64,000 nucleotides of DNA from Lucinisca nassula (GCA_963580285.1 OY757026.1:45315431-45379430); one strand, 5' to 3'. Positions 31,677-43,008 are shown, counted from the stretch's first letter. Made by a program: numbers and translations. The notes: generated by a model from the letters alone, not told the origin.

Positions 31677-32840
31677 CTGAACCGTTCTTTTATTTCAGAA
31701 TATGTAGCAACTAGCAACTAGCAATGAAGAAGATGCAAGTCTTTTTCAAGAACTCTAGAGATACCAACACAAGCCGATGAATATTGCTTCTATTTCAGAC
31801 CCAAAAAAGCAACTACAGCTGAAGCGGATGACAATTTTATTCAAGCGCCTCCAGCAGTTTTAGTAACTCTAGCAATTTCAGAATCTCTAGCGGTTTCAAA
31901 AACTGTAGCAATTATAGTTAACTAGGAAAACACATCTTCTATTCAGAACCTCCCTCCAGCAATTTTAGAAACTTTAGCAATTACAGTTATAGGGATGCAA
32001 ACTTCTTATATTTCAAACAATCAAAAAATTTCAGAAACACTAACAATAACAGTTAACGGGGAAAACCACTTCTCAGAACATCTAGCAATTAATGTTAACG
32101 AGGAATTCAAGAAAGTGGTAGTTAAATTTTATGTTGATGAACATTTCTTCTTTTTTTTCAGAAAATCAACCAGCTACAAATGTAGCAGATGAGCATTTAT
32201 CTTATTTCCTCTAATGAATACAGTTAGTTTTTGTTTCGAACCAACTAGCAAATTAACTTAAGAAGAACACTTTACCTAGGACATCAAGCAACAACAGCTG
32301 AACAAGATGAATATTGAAGCAGCTAAAATTGAAGCATCTCCTATTTTAGAATCTCTAGAAAGTACAGACGAAGTAAATAAAAATTATATTACCGAACAAA
32401 TAGCAACTACATTTGAAACTGTGCCTATTTTATAATCTCTAGCTCTACGCCTAAAGTAGGTCAAAATTCTATTTCTGAACATGAAGCAACTACAGCTGAA
32501 GCATCTCATATTTAAGAATCTCCGGCAACTACATCTGAAACAGGGACACATTCTAAATTAAATTAATTGCAGAATAAGGCGATAAATAATGTTTCAAAAC
32601 CTCTGTCAGCTAAAGCTGAAGAAGATAGAAATACTATTACAGAAAACAGACAGACAGGTCTCTATTTTAGCACCTCTAGAAACTAAAGCTAAAGCAAATA
32701 AAAAATAGATTACTGTTTGCAATTACAGCTTAAGCTGATTAACGATTTTCCTATTTCAGAAACATTTGTAATTATTTTAATTTTGAGATATCTACTACTA
32801 CAACCGAAGCAGATTGAAATTATATCACATTTTTTTAATA

Positions 32841-33460
32841 ACAGCTTAAGCCGATTAACGATTTCCTTTTTCAGCATTAACAGATTAACTTATTTTAACA
32901 TATGACGTCGCGTCTGAGAGTGTATGGTAATAATCTGAGAGTGTATGGTATATATAGAGACGCCAGGTAATATTTTCGATAGTCCACTTGTGGATTAAAT
33001 ATACACGTACGACGTCCTTAACGACGTCGCGTTTACTTATCGCGGAATATTGACATTTTTATTAAACAATCGTGAATAAAATGCGATATAAATTTCATAT
33101 GATAAATAGAATTTTGCATTTGTGCTCATGTATTATTGAACTTATTTTTTAATTACAGCTTAAGCCGATTAACGATTTCCTTTTTCAGCATTAACAGATT
33201 AACTCATTTTAACATATGACGTCGCGTCTGAGAGTGTATGGTAATAATCTGAGAGTGTATGGTATATATAGAGACGCCAGGTAATATTTTCGATAATCCA
33301 CTAGTGGATTAAATATGCACGTACGACGTCCTTGACGACGTCGCGTTTACTTATGGCGGAATATTGACATTTTTATTAAACAATCGTGAATAAAATGCGT
33401 TTTAAATTTCATATGATAAATAGAATCTTGCATTTGTGCTCATGTATTATTGAATTTATT
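32841..33460 (+). repeat. Tandem duplication, 314-bp period
   Basis: ACAGCTTAAGCCGATTAACG starts at 32841 and at 33155, and the two units are nearly identical, each with two 'ctgagagtgtatggta' repeats and a 'gacgtcgcg' pair. The start of the unit is derived from the neighbouring minisatellite. Confidence 0.75.
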
Positions 33461-33575
33461 AAACGCGTTGAAGAAAACGGATAAAGTGCTCGACAAAGAC
33501 TCGCATTTTATCACTTTTCCTCAACGAGTTTAATAAATTCAATAATACATAAACGCTCATGTAAGATCCTCTATT
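33425..33575. repeat. Palindromic MITE end (family 5)
   Basis: The arm TGTATTATTGAATTTATTAA (33439-33458) is inverted at 33530-33549, with 'aaaacggataaagtg' against 'cactttt' in the loop. It ends 'catgtaagatcctctattta', as does the relative at 43640-43870. Confidence 0.55.
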
Positions 33576-33694
33576 TAAAATAGATATCTAGCAGCTACAG
33601 CTGAAGCAGATGGAAAAGCTTGCAACTATATTTTATAAGCCTCGTCTCATATTTCTCATTTATCAGTTACCTCTATATTAATTGCATTGTAACG

Positions 33695-33752
33695 CACTGA
33701 CCTGATAAAGATATGCTATTTCAGGACAAGCGAGCTTTATCAGGTCAACGTG
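33695..33752. repeat. Short inverted repeat
   Basis: CTGACCTGATAAAG and CTTTATCAGGTCA face each other across about 25 bp. Confidence 0.5.
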
Positions 33753-33959
33753 ACATTGCAGTTTTTGAATGAAGCGGACTACCGGCAAAAAGGCAAATTG
33801 GAAACAAATACGTTAAAAGAATATCAAAAGAAAAATAACGATCAGCTGATAGTAAATATACTGACCGATTATATTCCGCACCAGAATGTTGGGTCGCAAT
33901 GAAGACAATCGATTACTGATCGTAAATTGCATATTTTAAAGAGTTTACAGGAAGGTAAA

Positions 33960-34139
33960 CTGATAAATACATGTAGAATACCAGGTTCGTGTAAATTTGA
34001 TATCAAGTTTATCAGGCTCGGCTTCGAGAACGCATGTAGAATCGCTCGTCAATTCTCGCGATTCTACTAGCGTTCTCGAAGCCTTGCCTGATAAACTTGA
34101 TATCAAAAGACACGAACCTGGTATTCTCTATTTATCAGG
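33960..34139. repeat. Long hairpin, about 80-bp arms
   Basis: The left arm CCAGGTTCGTG...ATCAAGTTTATCAGGC...TTCGAGAACGCATGTAG is matched by the inverse on the right with few mismatches, and the pairing extends to CTGATAAAT/ATTTATCAG at the base. The loop is 'ctcgtcaattctc'. Either a foldback MITE or a source of hairpin RNA; there is no transposase. An open frame inside (33997-34182) is a by-product. Confidence 0.7.
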
Positions 34140-34309
34140 CGGTAAACAATTACGCCTACAAAGAGATACAAGAGGAGCTTAACAGTGTAATAAGCAGAGA
34201 TAGCTGGTATTCTGGTGGGGAAAGAACACGTTTCTTAAACTACAACTGAGAAAAAGAAAACATTAAGAAAATGCACTATTGAAATGGGCAAGTTTCAGGT
34301 GGATGGTTG

Positions 34310-34445
34310 GTTGGATTAACGTCCCCGTGAACACTGTATAGGTCATTGTCGAGACATTGCTTCCAGTTTTGGGGCATTTTACCAGACATTGAGATGAAAT
34401 GACTGCTGAAGCCCTGCCGCCCAATGAAACCAATAGGGTTGTCAG
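34310..34445 (-). mobile_element. SINE family A fragment
   Basis: The tail 'ggttggttggattaacgtcc' followed by 'gagacattgcttccag' and 'accagacattgagatgaaat' is family A on the minus strand. It ends in 'ccaatagggtt' where a PLE 3' region begins. Confidence 0.55.
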
Positions 34446-34985
34446 GCCTCAGATTCTATGACGGTTCCAGCGTAAAGGCTTATGTTGGTTGGTACCTGAT
34501 CTTCTGACTCTAGTCGGGCCGATCGGAGTCTAACTGTTGGTTTTCTTTTGCTTCAGCATTTCGGTGATTTCTTGGTGTCGAGTCCACATCGTTGTTTCAT
34601 TGATGTGGTTGTTTGATTTCAGTGTTCACGGAGATGTTGCACTGATGAGTTAGGTGCCTTCATGCGGACTGAACAAATTATTTGTCTTTGCCCCCCCCCC
34701 CCCCACCCCACCCCAAGTGGAATTCCTTTCCGTTGACCGTTCCAATGCGGGTTTATTTTTGTTATGGTTTGTCGTTTGGTGTTTGCGTCGCTTATTTTAT
34801 TTGGATAGCCTATTGGCCATGTTGTGGGAAAGAAACTGTCCTTTTGGCTTCCCGCAATTGGTGTTTCCATTAGGGTCTGTTGTTTCGTGTTTGTGTTTCG
34901 TTCCCTTTGGTGTCTCTCATGGGAGCTGTGGGTTAATCATATCGATTTCTGATCATTGCCTCCACTTCTATTTTATGTGCATGGA
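34446..34985 (+). mobile_element. PLE 3' region
   Basis: It starts 'gtcaggcctcagattctatg', then the usual blocks, with a long C run near 34690, and ends 'atcattgcctccacttct'. Open frames of 83 and 122 codons that cross it (34619-34870 minus, 34654-35022 plus) are chance frames produced by the C run. Confidence 0.6.
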
Positions 34986-35274
34986 CGGTCCGACTCACAC
35001 AACTTTTCCTGGGCGGGCTTAGAACCTCCAAAAGTCCTACTTTTTAGTTCTCCATATCTCCAGGCATTTCCGTTCTAAATGAAGCTAAACTGATTTTCAC
35101 GATTGTCAATCATTGTAACCTTAGAAATAACTTTAAAATAAATAATCTTTAGATACTCATCATCAGGAATCGTTCATTGTAACAGTTTACATTGTATTCG
35201 GAAAAGATGTACATATTTTAGGCTAATGTCCAATTTGGTCACACAGGCTTTTGATTTTTTTAATATAAATATTA
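34986..35274. other. No gene recognised
   Basis: Short SINE A-like words near 34980-35030 ('gtccgactcacacaactttt'), otherwise nothing. Confidence 0.35.
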
Positions 35275-36075
35275 TTCGACAGACTGCAAGCGTGGTAGTT
35301 AACCCTATCTCGGTTGATAACTTTGCTTCCTTCTTTAATTGCCTAACAGTGGGTCGGGCCTCAGTCTCTATGGCGGCTGCGGTCTAAAGGCTTACCTTTT
35401 AATAAAGTCAGTTGATGCTGATTCTTTGTCTCTGTTCGGGTCCACAGGAGTCCACATTTGCTTCAATATTTCAGTTATTTCATTCTTTCGAGTCCTAAGC
35501 GTTGTTTTCGGGCCTCCGTGGCCTAGTGGATAAGAGCGCTGACTCTTAATCATGAGGTCTCTCACCGCTGTGGTTCGAGCCTCGCTCGGGTCACATGTGA
35601 GACGCCAAGTTCTGTAACGGAAGGTCAGGTGGTCTTTCTCTGGGTACTCCGGTTTTCGCCCACCTCTGATTAACGATCGGCTCGATATGAGTGAAATAAT
35701 CTTGAAAGGGTTGTAAAACCAACCCCCCCCCCCCCCCCCCCGGAAAAAAAAACCTAAGCGTTGTTATATCTCTGTTTTTATGTTCTCGGAGATGTTGCAT
35801 TGAGATAGAAACACTTCATGCGGTCTTTAACAATTAATTTATCTTAACCGGGCGAGGATTGTGGCCGATTTAGGTTCCCAATAAAAAATTCTAGTGACTG
35901 CTCGCTCCATGCCAGTAGGTCTGTTGTGGCTTATAAATGTCTTTCTTTGTCTTTGCAGGTATATACTGCTATTATCTGTTTTAATTTGGTTGATGATTCC
36001 GTCCCTTTATTATCTTGGGTGGAAGGTGTAAGACAATTTTATCGATTCCTGATTATTGCCTTCACTTCTACATTG
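35275..36075 (+). mobile_element. Older PLE 3' region, split by a SINE
   Basis: It starts in the C-terminal tail ('cgacagactgcaagcgtggt') and is strongly diverged. It is interrupted at 35507-35752 by SINE B and continues with 'cctaagcgttgttatatctc' to 'gattattgccttcacttc'. The insertion dates this PLE copy as older than the SINE. Confidence 0.55.
35507..35752 (+). mobile_element. tRNA-derived SINE family B, complete, 13-bp target duplication
   Basis: It is flanked by CCTAAGCGTTGTT at 35494-35506 and 35753-35765. The head has an A-box-like TGGCCTAGTGGATAAGAGCG and a B-box-like GGTTCGAGCCTCG. The body includes 'tgattaacgatcggctcg' and 'aataatcttgaaagggttg', and the 3' end is a C run then a short A tail. 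The perfect 13-bp duplication and A tail show LINE-driven (target-primed) insertion. Length 246 bp. Confidence 0.8.
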
Positions 36076-36189
36076 TATGGGTGAAAATCAAAACCGTGTG
36101 TCTTTCGGAAACAATTGAAGCATGTGAACTGGAAATTAATAAATGCAGTAAGGTTAATGTTTTAATGTATTACATGAGTATTCAAGATC

Positions 36190-36870
36190 AAGGTCATTCC
36201 TGGACCTTAGCCCAAGGTCATTCAGATATAAAATTTTAAAATATGTTTTCTCAGAATCCACTTAACCATTTTTCAACACTTAAAATCTGTTAGAAACAAG
36301 GAAATGAAAATAAAATGGTGACCAGTACGGCTGCTATGCCTATATGTAGCAAATACACTTCAAAAACTTTCTTCTCCGGCACCAATAAGCCGGTTGCCTT
36401 GAAACTTGGTACTTGGCATTTGGGACCCGGGCCGATTGCTCAAATGATGACTCTGGCCTCACCCTGGCTTAATTTATGCCTTAAAAGTGGATTTATTTTC
36501 GGAAATTATTGTTGCCTGTTAATTTTAAATTTATATATGTAATAGATTAAATGAATAAATGAAGCTCCATGAGTACCAAAGGTTAAAGTAACTTCTATCC
36601 GAAGGTCACTGAAATATCAAAATATAAAAAAAAAACTTATTTAAAACAAAACAAAACAAAACAAAACAAAACAAAAAAAACGCTGGGAAAAATGGTCAGT
36701 CGGTCCGGGTCACATGACCATGGTTACCGCCATGACCAAATGTGGTAAACACTTTTCAAAATCTTCTTCTGTGGTACTTGTTGGCCAATTGCTTTGAAAC
36801 GTGAAATGTGGCACTGGAGATTGAAGAATGACATTCTATTTTAGGAAAGGGCCGATCATCATGGTCCTCT
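36190..36870 (+). repeat. Diverged core repeats with (AAAAC)n
   Basis: Two related units around 36310 and 36700 share 'atggtgaccagtacgg'/'catgaccatggttaccg', 'aatacacttcaaaaactttc'/'aaacacttttcaaaatcttc' and 'cggttgccttgaaactt'/'aattgctttgaaacgt'. An (AAAAC)n tract lies at 36640-36680. No credible gene. Confidence 0.45.
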
Positions 36871-37119
36871 TATTTTTCTTAGCTGCTTAATATTTCTTCT
36901 TCTTCTTCTTTAGAATTGTGTTGTTGTTCGAGCCTTACCCCAGTTTTCCCTGTATTCTTCGGTTTCAGTGCATCGAAATCCTTTAAAGCTTGTCCATAGC
37001 CGCCAGACTTCTTATAGACTGTCTGAAGGTCACTTGAAAAAACCGCTGTAGCTGTCTTCAGTAGTTTGTCTGTAATTACAGTGGCACCTAAGCCCAGCTG
37101 TTCAAAGCCTCGCTAGCTG
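36871..37119. other. No gene recognised
   Basis: A (TTC)n tract at about 36893-36911; nothing else. Confidence 0.4.
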
Positions 37120-37355
37120 ACCCAATTGAGCCAGAGCACGACAGCGCCCATCGAAGACTCAGATCAGCCTGCGCACCCATATAGTATAACCAGAGACTTC
37201 TCTTGCTGCATGAAGGAGCATTGGGCCCTTATCTATCCTTAAAGCACACAACGAAGACTCTGATCAGACTGCGCGGATGCGCATGCATATCATAGTCTTC
37301 AATGGGCGCACATGTCTTATTGTAGGTTTTGTCATGCGCTGGCTCAATTCGTGGG
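37120..37355. mobile_element. Foldback MITE family 4
   Basis: CAATTGAGCCAGAGCACGAC (37121-37142) and 'gcgcccatcgaagact' are inverted at 37340-37350 and 37297-37311 ('agtcttcaatgggcgc'). A second inner pair is 'gactcagatcag' against 'ctgatcagactgcgc'-type words. It is an imperfect palindrome of about 235 bp without coding capacity. Confidence 0.55.
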
Positions 37356-37510
37356 TGAGTGGGTGTTTGAGTTTTACGTCCCACCAAATGCGAAGGTCAT
37401 TCGAAGACGGAACCTCTGTTTAAAGACACATCCGAGAAGCCCGGGATCGATCTTGCGACTGCTGGTTTACAAGGCGAGTAGCGTAACCATCACACCACGG
37501 AGCCTTCTAA
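37355..37510 (-). mobile_element. tRNA-derived SINE family E
   Basis: On the minus strand the head is CTCCGTGGTGTGATGGTTAC (A-box-like) with GTCGCAAGATCGATCCCGG (B-box-like), then 'aacagaggttccgtcttcg' and 'gtgggacgtaaaactcaaac'. This is the best copy of family E in the window. Confidence 0.6.
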
Positions 37511-37689
37511 ACCCAATTCGTCGGTGTTTGAAATGTCAAGCAGTGGCGTAGCACATCACGTGAACAATTTCATGAAATTAACACTCCCTAAACCCAACCT
37601 GTGGGCGATAAGGGAACTTTTTAAAGGCAAGAATTTGCCCCAATATAGGGAGCAAATTTTTCCAAGTGATCCCTATTTTGTCAACATAT

Positions 37690-37835
37690 TGTAATAAAAG
37701 TCATACTGTAATAAAAGGCATACTGTAATAAAAGTCTGTAATAAAAGTCATACTGTAATAAAAGTCATAATGTAATAAAAGTCATACTATAATAACAGCC
37801 ATACTGTTATAAAAGTCATAATGTAATAAAAGTAA
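37690..37835 (+). repeat. Minisatellite, about 19-bp units
   Basis: TGTAATAAAAGTCATAC is repeated seven to eight times with small changes and one shortened unit. Confidence 0.75.
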
Positions 37836-37939
37836 TTTTATAGACATTACGATAGCACTTCCATGTGCATTAGGTAAACATGTTCGTGTGAAATAATGAC
37901 GTCCAACATGGTGTCAGAAAACGACAAATCAACACGGAA

Positions 37940-38440
37940 GACAACGACCACCCAAAACCTATGTTTGGAGTATAAATAAGAAAAATGTAACACTGTTATA
38001 TTTTGTATATCACACGGATGTGTTATCGCAATGTCTAGAAAAAAAATGACAACATCTTTCTTATTTCTGCCTTCAGCATAGTTTGTGGGTACTCGTTAGA
38101 ACCGCATCACTGAGTAATCTATGTTTCGAGTAAAAATAAGGCCAATAATGTCTACCCCTGTAAATCCCAATTTTCTCTATACAAAATGGGGTTTAGATGG
38201 GTCTTCGTTTGTCGTCGTGATGACTTATTACATTCGTTCATACCTTTAAAACGGGCATTTTTCTGATGAAAATTTGAAAATGAAATATGTTTTTCTTATT
38301 TCTGCTCGAAACCTGGGCTGTGGGTGCTCAACGTGGCGGTTCTAACGAGTACCCACAATCTATGTCTTAGAGTAGAAAAAAAACAAACAACGAAAAATAA
38401 TGTATATCCCCGTAACCCCAAATTTTCTCTACATAAAGAG
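37940..38440. mobile_element. MITE family 2/1 copies, overlapping
   Basis: One fragment ends 'cacacggatgtgttatcgca' near 38040. Two more hairpin sets follow: arms 'ttgtgggtactcgttagaac' (38090-38112) and 'ggctgtgggtgctcaacgtg' against 'cgagtacccacaatctatg' (38315-38365). Terminal 'gtaaatcccaattttctcta' blocks recur twice. Nested or tandem copies; exact limits unclear. Confidence 0.5.
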
Positions 38441-38540
38441 GGGTTTAGGAGGTTGTTCATTACACGGCCTTGTTAACGCTCTTCTTTCCTTACTTTTATC
38501 CTCACTTGCGTGTAATTTTATTTATTTATTTATTTCGTAT

Positions 38541-38832
38541 TTCCGCCCTTCGGGGCTTGACGTAATACATCGGGGTGCATGCTGCTTCCACGCAGAGCTT
38601 AAACAGACGGTGCAGGAGTACTGGTAAACAGCTTAGAGGGTCTAAGCCTATCTAAGCAAAGTGATGCGAGTCGGACCGTCCATGCATATAAATCCTATTG
38701 ATTTCATTGTGCGGTTGGGCTTGAGATGTCTTTTCTTCTCAGTGTCGGATGTAAGTCCCACAAAATTGGAATCAACGTCTCCAAACAGATTTTAATAATG
38801 TTAATGGGGACGTTGAACCTCAAATCACACAA
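38541..38832 (+). mobile_element. SINE family A copy, complete
   Basis: It runs from 'ccgcccttcggggcttgacg' through 'cttccacgcagagctt' and 'ggaccgtccatgcatataaa' to 'acgttgaacctcaaatca' with a short 'cacacaaatcaaa' tail. Its uninterrupted middle supports the insertion reading at 1882. Confidence 0.65.
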
Positions 38833-38879
38833 ATCAAATTTAATCTCTCTATATTTTCTCTATGTACATATTTAACCCA

Positions 38880-39050
38880 TTTTGTACCGGAAACCCCAAA
38901 ACGGATACCCTGGCAAACAGTGCAGGCCCACATCAGACGCCACAGAACACGGCGTCTGATCAGGGCCTACACTAATTGCAAAAGGTTCAGCCATTTTCCA
39001 AATCTTTTGAAGAAAACACAACCTGACACTCCTAAATTTTGAAGTGGATT
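38880..39050. mobile_element. Foldback MITE family 3
   Basis: 'gcaaacagtgcaggccca' and 'catcagacgccacagaaca' pair with 'cggcgtctgatcagggcct'. The right arm decays after 'acactaattgc'. Confidence 0.5.
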
Positions 39051-39060
39051 CCATTTGGTA

Positions 39061-42000
39061 AACAAGAGGACCATGATGGTCATATGTGCTCGCCTAAGCT
39101 AAGAGATTCATATGTGGGTCCCAGGTCTATGATTTGAACAATCTTGGTAGAGGTCTACTAAATGAAGCTTAATATCAAATATCAAAAGCCTGGGCCTTCT
39201 GGTTTCAGGCAAGAAGAATTTTAAACATTTTCCCTATGTAAATTCCGTGGGACCTGGGGCGGGGTGCTTTTTGGCCCCCGGTCTATAATTTGAACAATCA
39301 TGGTAGAAGTCCACTAGATGAAGCTTCATACCAAATATCAAAGACCTAGGCCTTCTGGTTTCAGACAAAAGGATTTTAAAGTTTTTCCTTATATATGTCT
39401 ATGTATAACCAGGTGGCCTCAGGGTAGGGCCATTTTTGGCCACAGGGGTATAATTTGAATAATCTTGGTACCGGTCCACTAGAAAAAGCTTCATACCAAA
39501 TATCAAACATCTGAGCTTTCTGGTTTCAGAGAAGAAGATCTTTAAAGATTTTCCCTATGTAAGTCAATATATATATATACATCCAATGGGCCCAGCCGCC
39601 AGGCCATATCTGGTCACAGGCCTATAATTTGAACAATCTTGGTAAAGGTTTACTAGACGAAGTTTCAAACAGAATATTAAAGACATGGGCCTTCTGGTTT
39701 CAGACAAGAAGGTTTTCAAAGGTTTTCTCTGTATACCTCTATGTTAACCCAGTGCCCATTTTTAGCTCTTGGGCTATAATTTGAAAAATCTTGGTAGATG
39801 TCCACTAGATGAAGCTTCATACCAAATATCAAAGACCTGGGCCTTCTGGTTTCAGACAAGAAGATTTTCAAAAGTTTTCCCTATATACCTCTATGTTAAC
39901 CCAGTGGGTCCCGCCCCTGGGCCATTTATGGCTCTAGGGCTATAATTTTAACAATCTTGGTAGATGTCTACTAGACGAAGCTTCATACCAAATATCAAAG
40001 ACCTGGGCCTTTGGGTTTCAGACAAGAAAATGTTTAAAAGTTTTCTCTTTATACCTCTATGTAAGCCCAGTGGGCCCCAGACCCGGGGCCATTTTTGGCC
40101 CAACGGCTTTAATTTGAACAAACTTGGTAGAGGTACACCAGATGAAGTTTCATACCAAATATCAAAGACCTGGGCCTTCTGGTTTCAGACAAGAAGATTT
40201 TCAAAGGTTTCCCCTATATAACTCTATGTTAACATAGTGGGCCCCGATCCTGGGCCTTTTTTGGCTGCAGGGTTATAATTTGAACAATCTTGGTAGAGAT
40301 CCGCTAGACGAAGCTTCACACCAAATATTAAAGACCTTGGCCTTTTGGTTTCAGACAAGAAGATTTTTAAAAGTTTTCCCTATATACCTATGTAAAACCA
40401 GTGGACCCTGCCCGGGGGCCATTTTTGACAACTGGGCTATAATTTGAACAATCTTGGTGACTTAGTATATAAATTCAGAAAAATATATAACCGCAATGAC
40501 TTTAGCACCCAATTTCGTAAAATCATTCTTCGATATAAAAAGATTGGGTACAACATGGATATTATACGACAGACTGCATGCATGGCAGTTAACCCAATCA
40601 CGGTTGGCAACTTTGCTTCCCTCTTTAATTGCACGCCGGTGGGTCAGGCCTCAGATTCTATGACGGTTCCAACGTAAAGGCTTATTGAGAATTAGAGAGA
40701 TTTAATTCAAGGTAATGTTGGTTGGTGCCTGATGCTCTGTCTCTGGTCGGGCCCATCGGAGTCTAACTGTTGGTTTTCTTTTGCTCAAGCATTTCAGTGG
40801 TTTCTTGCTGTCGAGTCCTCACCGTTGTCTCACATCTGCGGTTCTTTGATTATTTGTGTTCATGGAGATGTTGCACTGATGAGTTAGGAGGCCTTCATGC
40901 GGACTGAACAAATTATTTGTCTAAATCGCGACGGAAGTAATGCGAGGATTGTGACCACGTATAATCGATTTAAGCCCCCCCCCACCCCACCTCCCAGTGG
41001 AAATCTTTTTCCACTGACCGTTCGAAGGCGGTTCTTCTGTGGCGATTTATTTATGTTGTTGTTTGTAACTTACTGTGTGTATCACTTGTGTCTTTTTGTT
41101 TTGGATGGCCACATGGCCATTTTGTGGGAAAGTAACTCTCCTTATGGCCTTCCTTTGTTTAGATTTCCATTATGGTCTGGTCGCTTAATGTTTGTGTTTC
41201 TTTCCCTTTGGTGTCTTTTATGGGTGGATTAAGTTAATTGTATCAATTCCTGATCTTTGTTTTACTTCTACGTTGGTAGAGGTCCACCAAATGAAGCTTC
41301 ATACCACATATGAAAGAGCTGCGCCTTCAGGTTTCAGACAAGAAGATTTTCAAAGGTTTTCCCTATATACGTTTATATTAACCCAGTGGGCCCCAGCCCT
41401 TGGTTATGTTTGGCTCTAGGGCTATAATTTGAACAATCTTGGTAGATTTGCACTGGATGAAGCTTCATACCAAATATCAAAGACTTGGGCCTTTGGGTTT
41501 CAGACAAGAAGATTTTTAAAAGGTTTTTCCTCTATATCTCTATGTAAGCCCAGTGGGCCCGGCCCCGGGACCATTTTTGGCCCCAGGGCTATAATTTGAA
41601 CAATCTTGGTAGAGGTCCACTAGATGAAGCTTCATACCAAATATCAAAGACCTAGGCCTTCCGGTTTCAGGAAAGAAGATTTTCAATCCTTTTCCCTATA
41701 TACCGATATGTTAACCCAGTGGGCCCCGCCCCTGGGCCATTTTTGGCTCTAGGGCTATAATTTGAAAAATCTTGGTAGATGTCCACTAGATGAAGCTTCA
41801 TTCCAAATATCAAAGACTTGGGCCTTTGGGTTTCAGACAAGAAGATTTTTAAAGGTTTTTCCTCTATATCTCTATGTAAGCCCAGTGGGCCCGGCCCCGG
41901 GGCCATTTTTGGCCCCAAGGCTATAATTTGAACAATCTTGGTAGAGGTCCACTAGATGAAGCTTCATACCAAATATCAAAGACCTGGGCCTTCTGGTTTC

Positions 42001-42930
42001 AGACAAGAAGATTTTCAAAGGATTTCCCTATATAACTCTATGTTTACCCTGTGGACCCCGCCCCTGGGCCATATTTCGCTCCATGGCTATAATTTTAACA
42101 ATCTTGGAAGAGGTCTACTTGACTAAGCTTCACACCAAAAATCAATGACCTCGGCCTTTTGGTTTCAGACAAGAAGATTTTAAAGGTTTTCCCTATATAA
42201 CCCTATGTAAAACCAAAGGGCCCCGCCCCGGGGCCATTTTTGGCCCGATGCCTATAATTTGAACAATCTTGGTAGAGGTCCACTAAATGAAGCTTCTTAC
42301 CAAATATCAAAGACCTGGGCCTTTTGGTTTCATACAAGAAGATTTTTCAAGGTTTTCTCTATATAACCCTATGTTAAACTAGAGGGCCGCGCCTCGGGGC
42401 CATTTTTGGCCCAAGGGCTATAATTTGAACAATCTTGGTAGAGGTCCCCTAGACGAAGCTTCACACAAAATATCAATGACCTGGGCCTTTTGGTTTCAGA
42501 CAAGAAGATTTTTAAACGTTTTCCCTCTATAACCCTATGTAAAACCAGTGGGCCCCGCCCTGGGGCATTTTTTGCCCCAGGGATATAATTTGAACAACCT
42601 TGGTAGAGGTCCACTAGAAGAAGCTTCATACCGAATATCAATGGCCTGGGCCTTCTGGTTTTATACAAGAAGATTTTTAAAGGTTTTCTCCTATTTTTTC
42701 CCTTTTTGTTGCCATGGCAACCAGAGTTCTGCATGGAATTGAATTCTGTGAATAACTTTGAGAGAGGACCACCTAAGGATTATTTCTGCCAAGTTTTGTC
42801 TAAATCTGTGCAGTGGTTTAGGAGGAGATGTTGTTTAAAGAAATTGTGGACGGACGGACGGACGGACGACGACGGACGTTGACCGAACACAATAGCTAAC
42901 CCCGAGCCTTTGGCTCGGGTCAGCTAAAAA
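39061..42930 (+). mobile_element. Pearl-like (Helitron/HINE-type) element with 17 core repeats
   Basis: The left end ACAAGAGGACCATGATGGTC is the start of a very common bivalve repeat. The core landmark 'aatcttggtaga' occurs at about 39141, 39297, 39462, 39636, 39788, 39954, 40121, 40287, 40451/41273, 41436, 41603, 41769, 41935, 42101, 42266, 42432 and 42596: 17 units, mostly 166 bp. The right flank has a (GACG)n microsatellite (42849-42875) and a hairpin CCCGAGCC-TTT-GGCTCGGG (42901-42919) followed by TCAGCTAAAAA. This order matches the described pearl family. It has no coding capacity and is interrupted by a PLE at 40458-41272. Long frames on the minus strand (42369-42734 and others) are repeat artefacts. 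Confidence 0.8.
40458..41272 (+). pseudogene. PLE C-terminal tail and 3' region inside the pearl-like array
   Basis: A 5'-truncated copy starts in the tail domain (GDLVYKFRKIYNRNDF, then RQTACMAVNPITVGNFASL) and ends with the normal 3' terminus at 41272. It is flanked by TTGG at 40454-40457 and 41273-41276, and the core repeat is continuous if it is removed. It matches 20250-21070 closely. Confidence 0.65.
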
Positions 42931-43008
42931 GGGTTAATTGAGGTAATGACAAAATAAAACGCGACAGATAGATATTAATTTTCTCAACAGTTTTTTTTTT
43001 TTCAGTAT
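42931..43008. other. Spacer without recognised content
   Basis: AT-rich spacer with a short T run between the pearl-like element and the palindromic-repeat element. Confidence 0.4.

Larger units (their letters stand above)
31221..32880 (+). repeat. Exon-like minisatellite, about 60-bp units
   Basis: The array is degenerate and many units combine a pyrimidine-rich TTCTATTTCAG, like a splice acceptor, with a CTAGCAACTACAGCTGAAGC-like block reading Ala-Thr-Thr-Ala-Glu-Ala in one frame. About two dozen units can be followed by eye, interrupted by the family C satellite at 31377-31676. The frame is not open across units. It may derive from an amplified exon-intron border or be a pure satellite. 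Confidence 0.5.

Noticed and set aside
34654..35022. 122-codon frame as a gene
   Set aside because: It lies in the PLE 3' non-coding region, is created by a C run and has a translated poly-Pro start.
40990..41232. Part of the 111-codon frame at 40897-41232 as membrane protein gene
   Set aside because: Hydrophobic appearance comes from T-rich PLE 3' non-coding sequence repeated at 9086, 20814 and 58115.
42369..42734. 121-codon minus-strand frame as a gene
   Set aside because: It is the antisense of 166-bp core repeats, with the same peptide repeated; there is no start context or domain.
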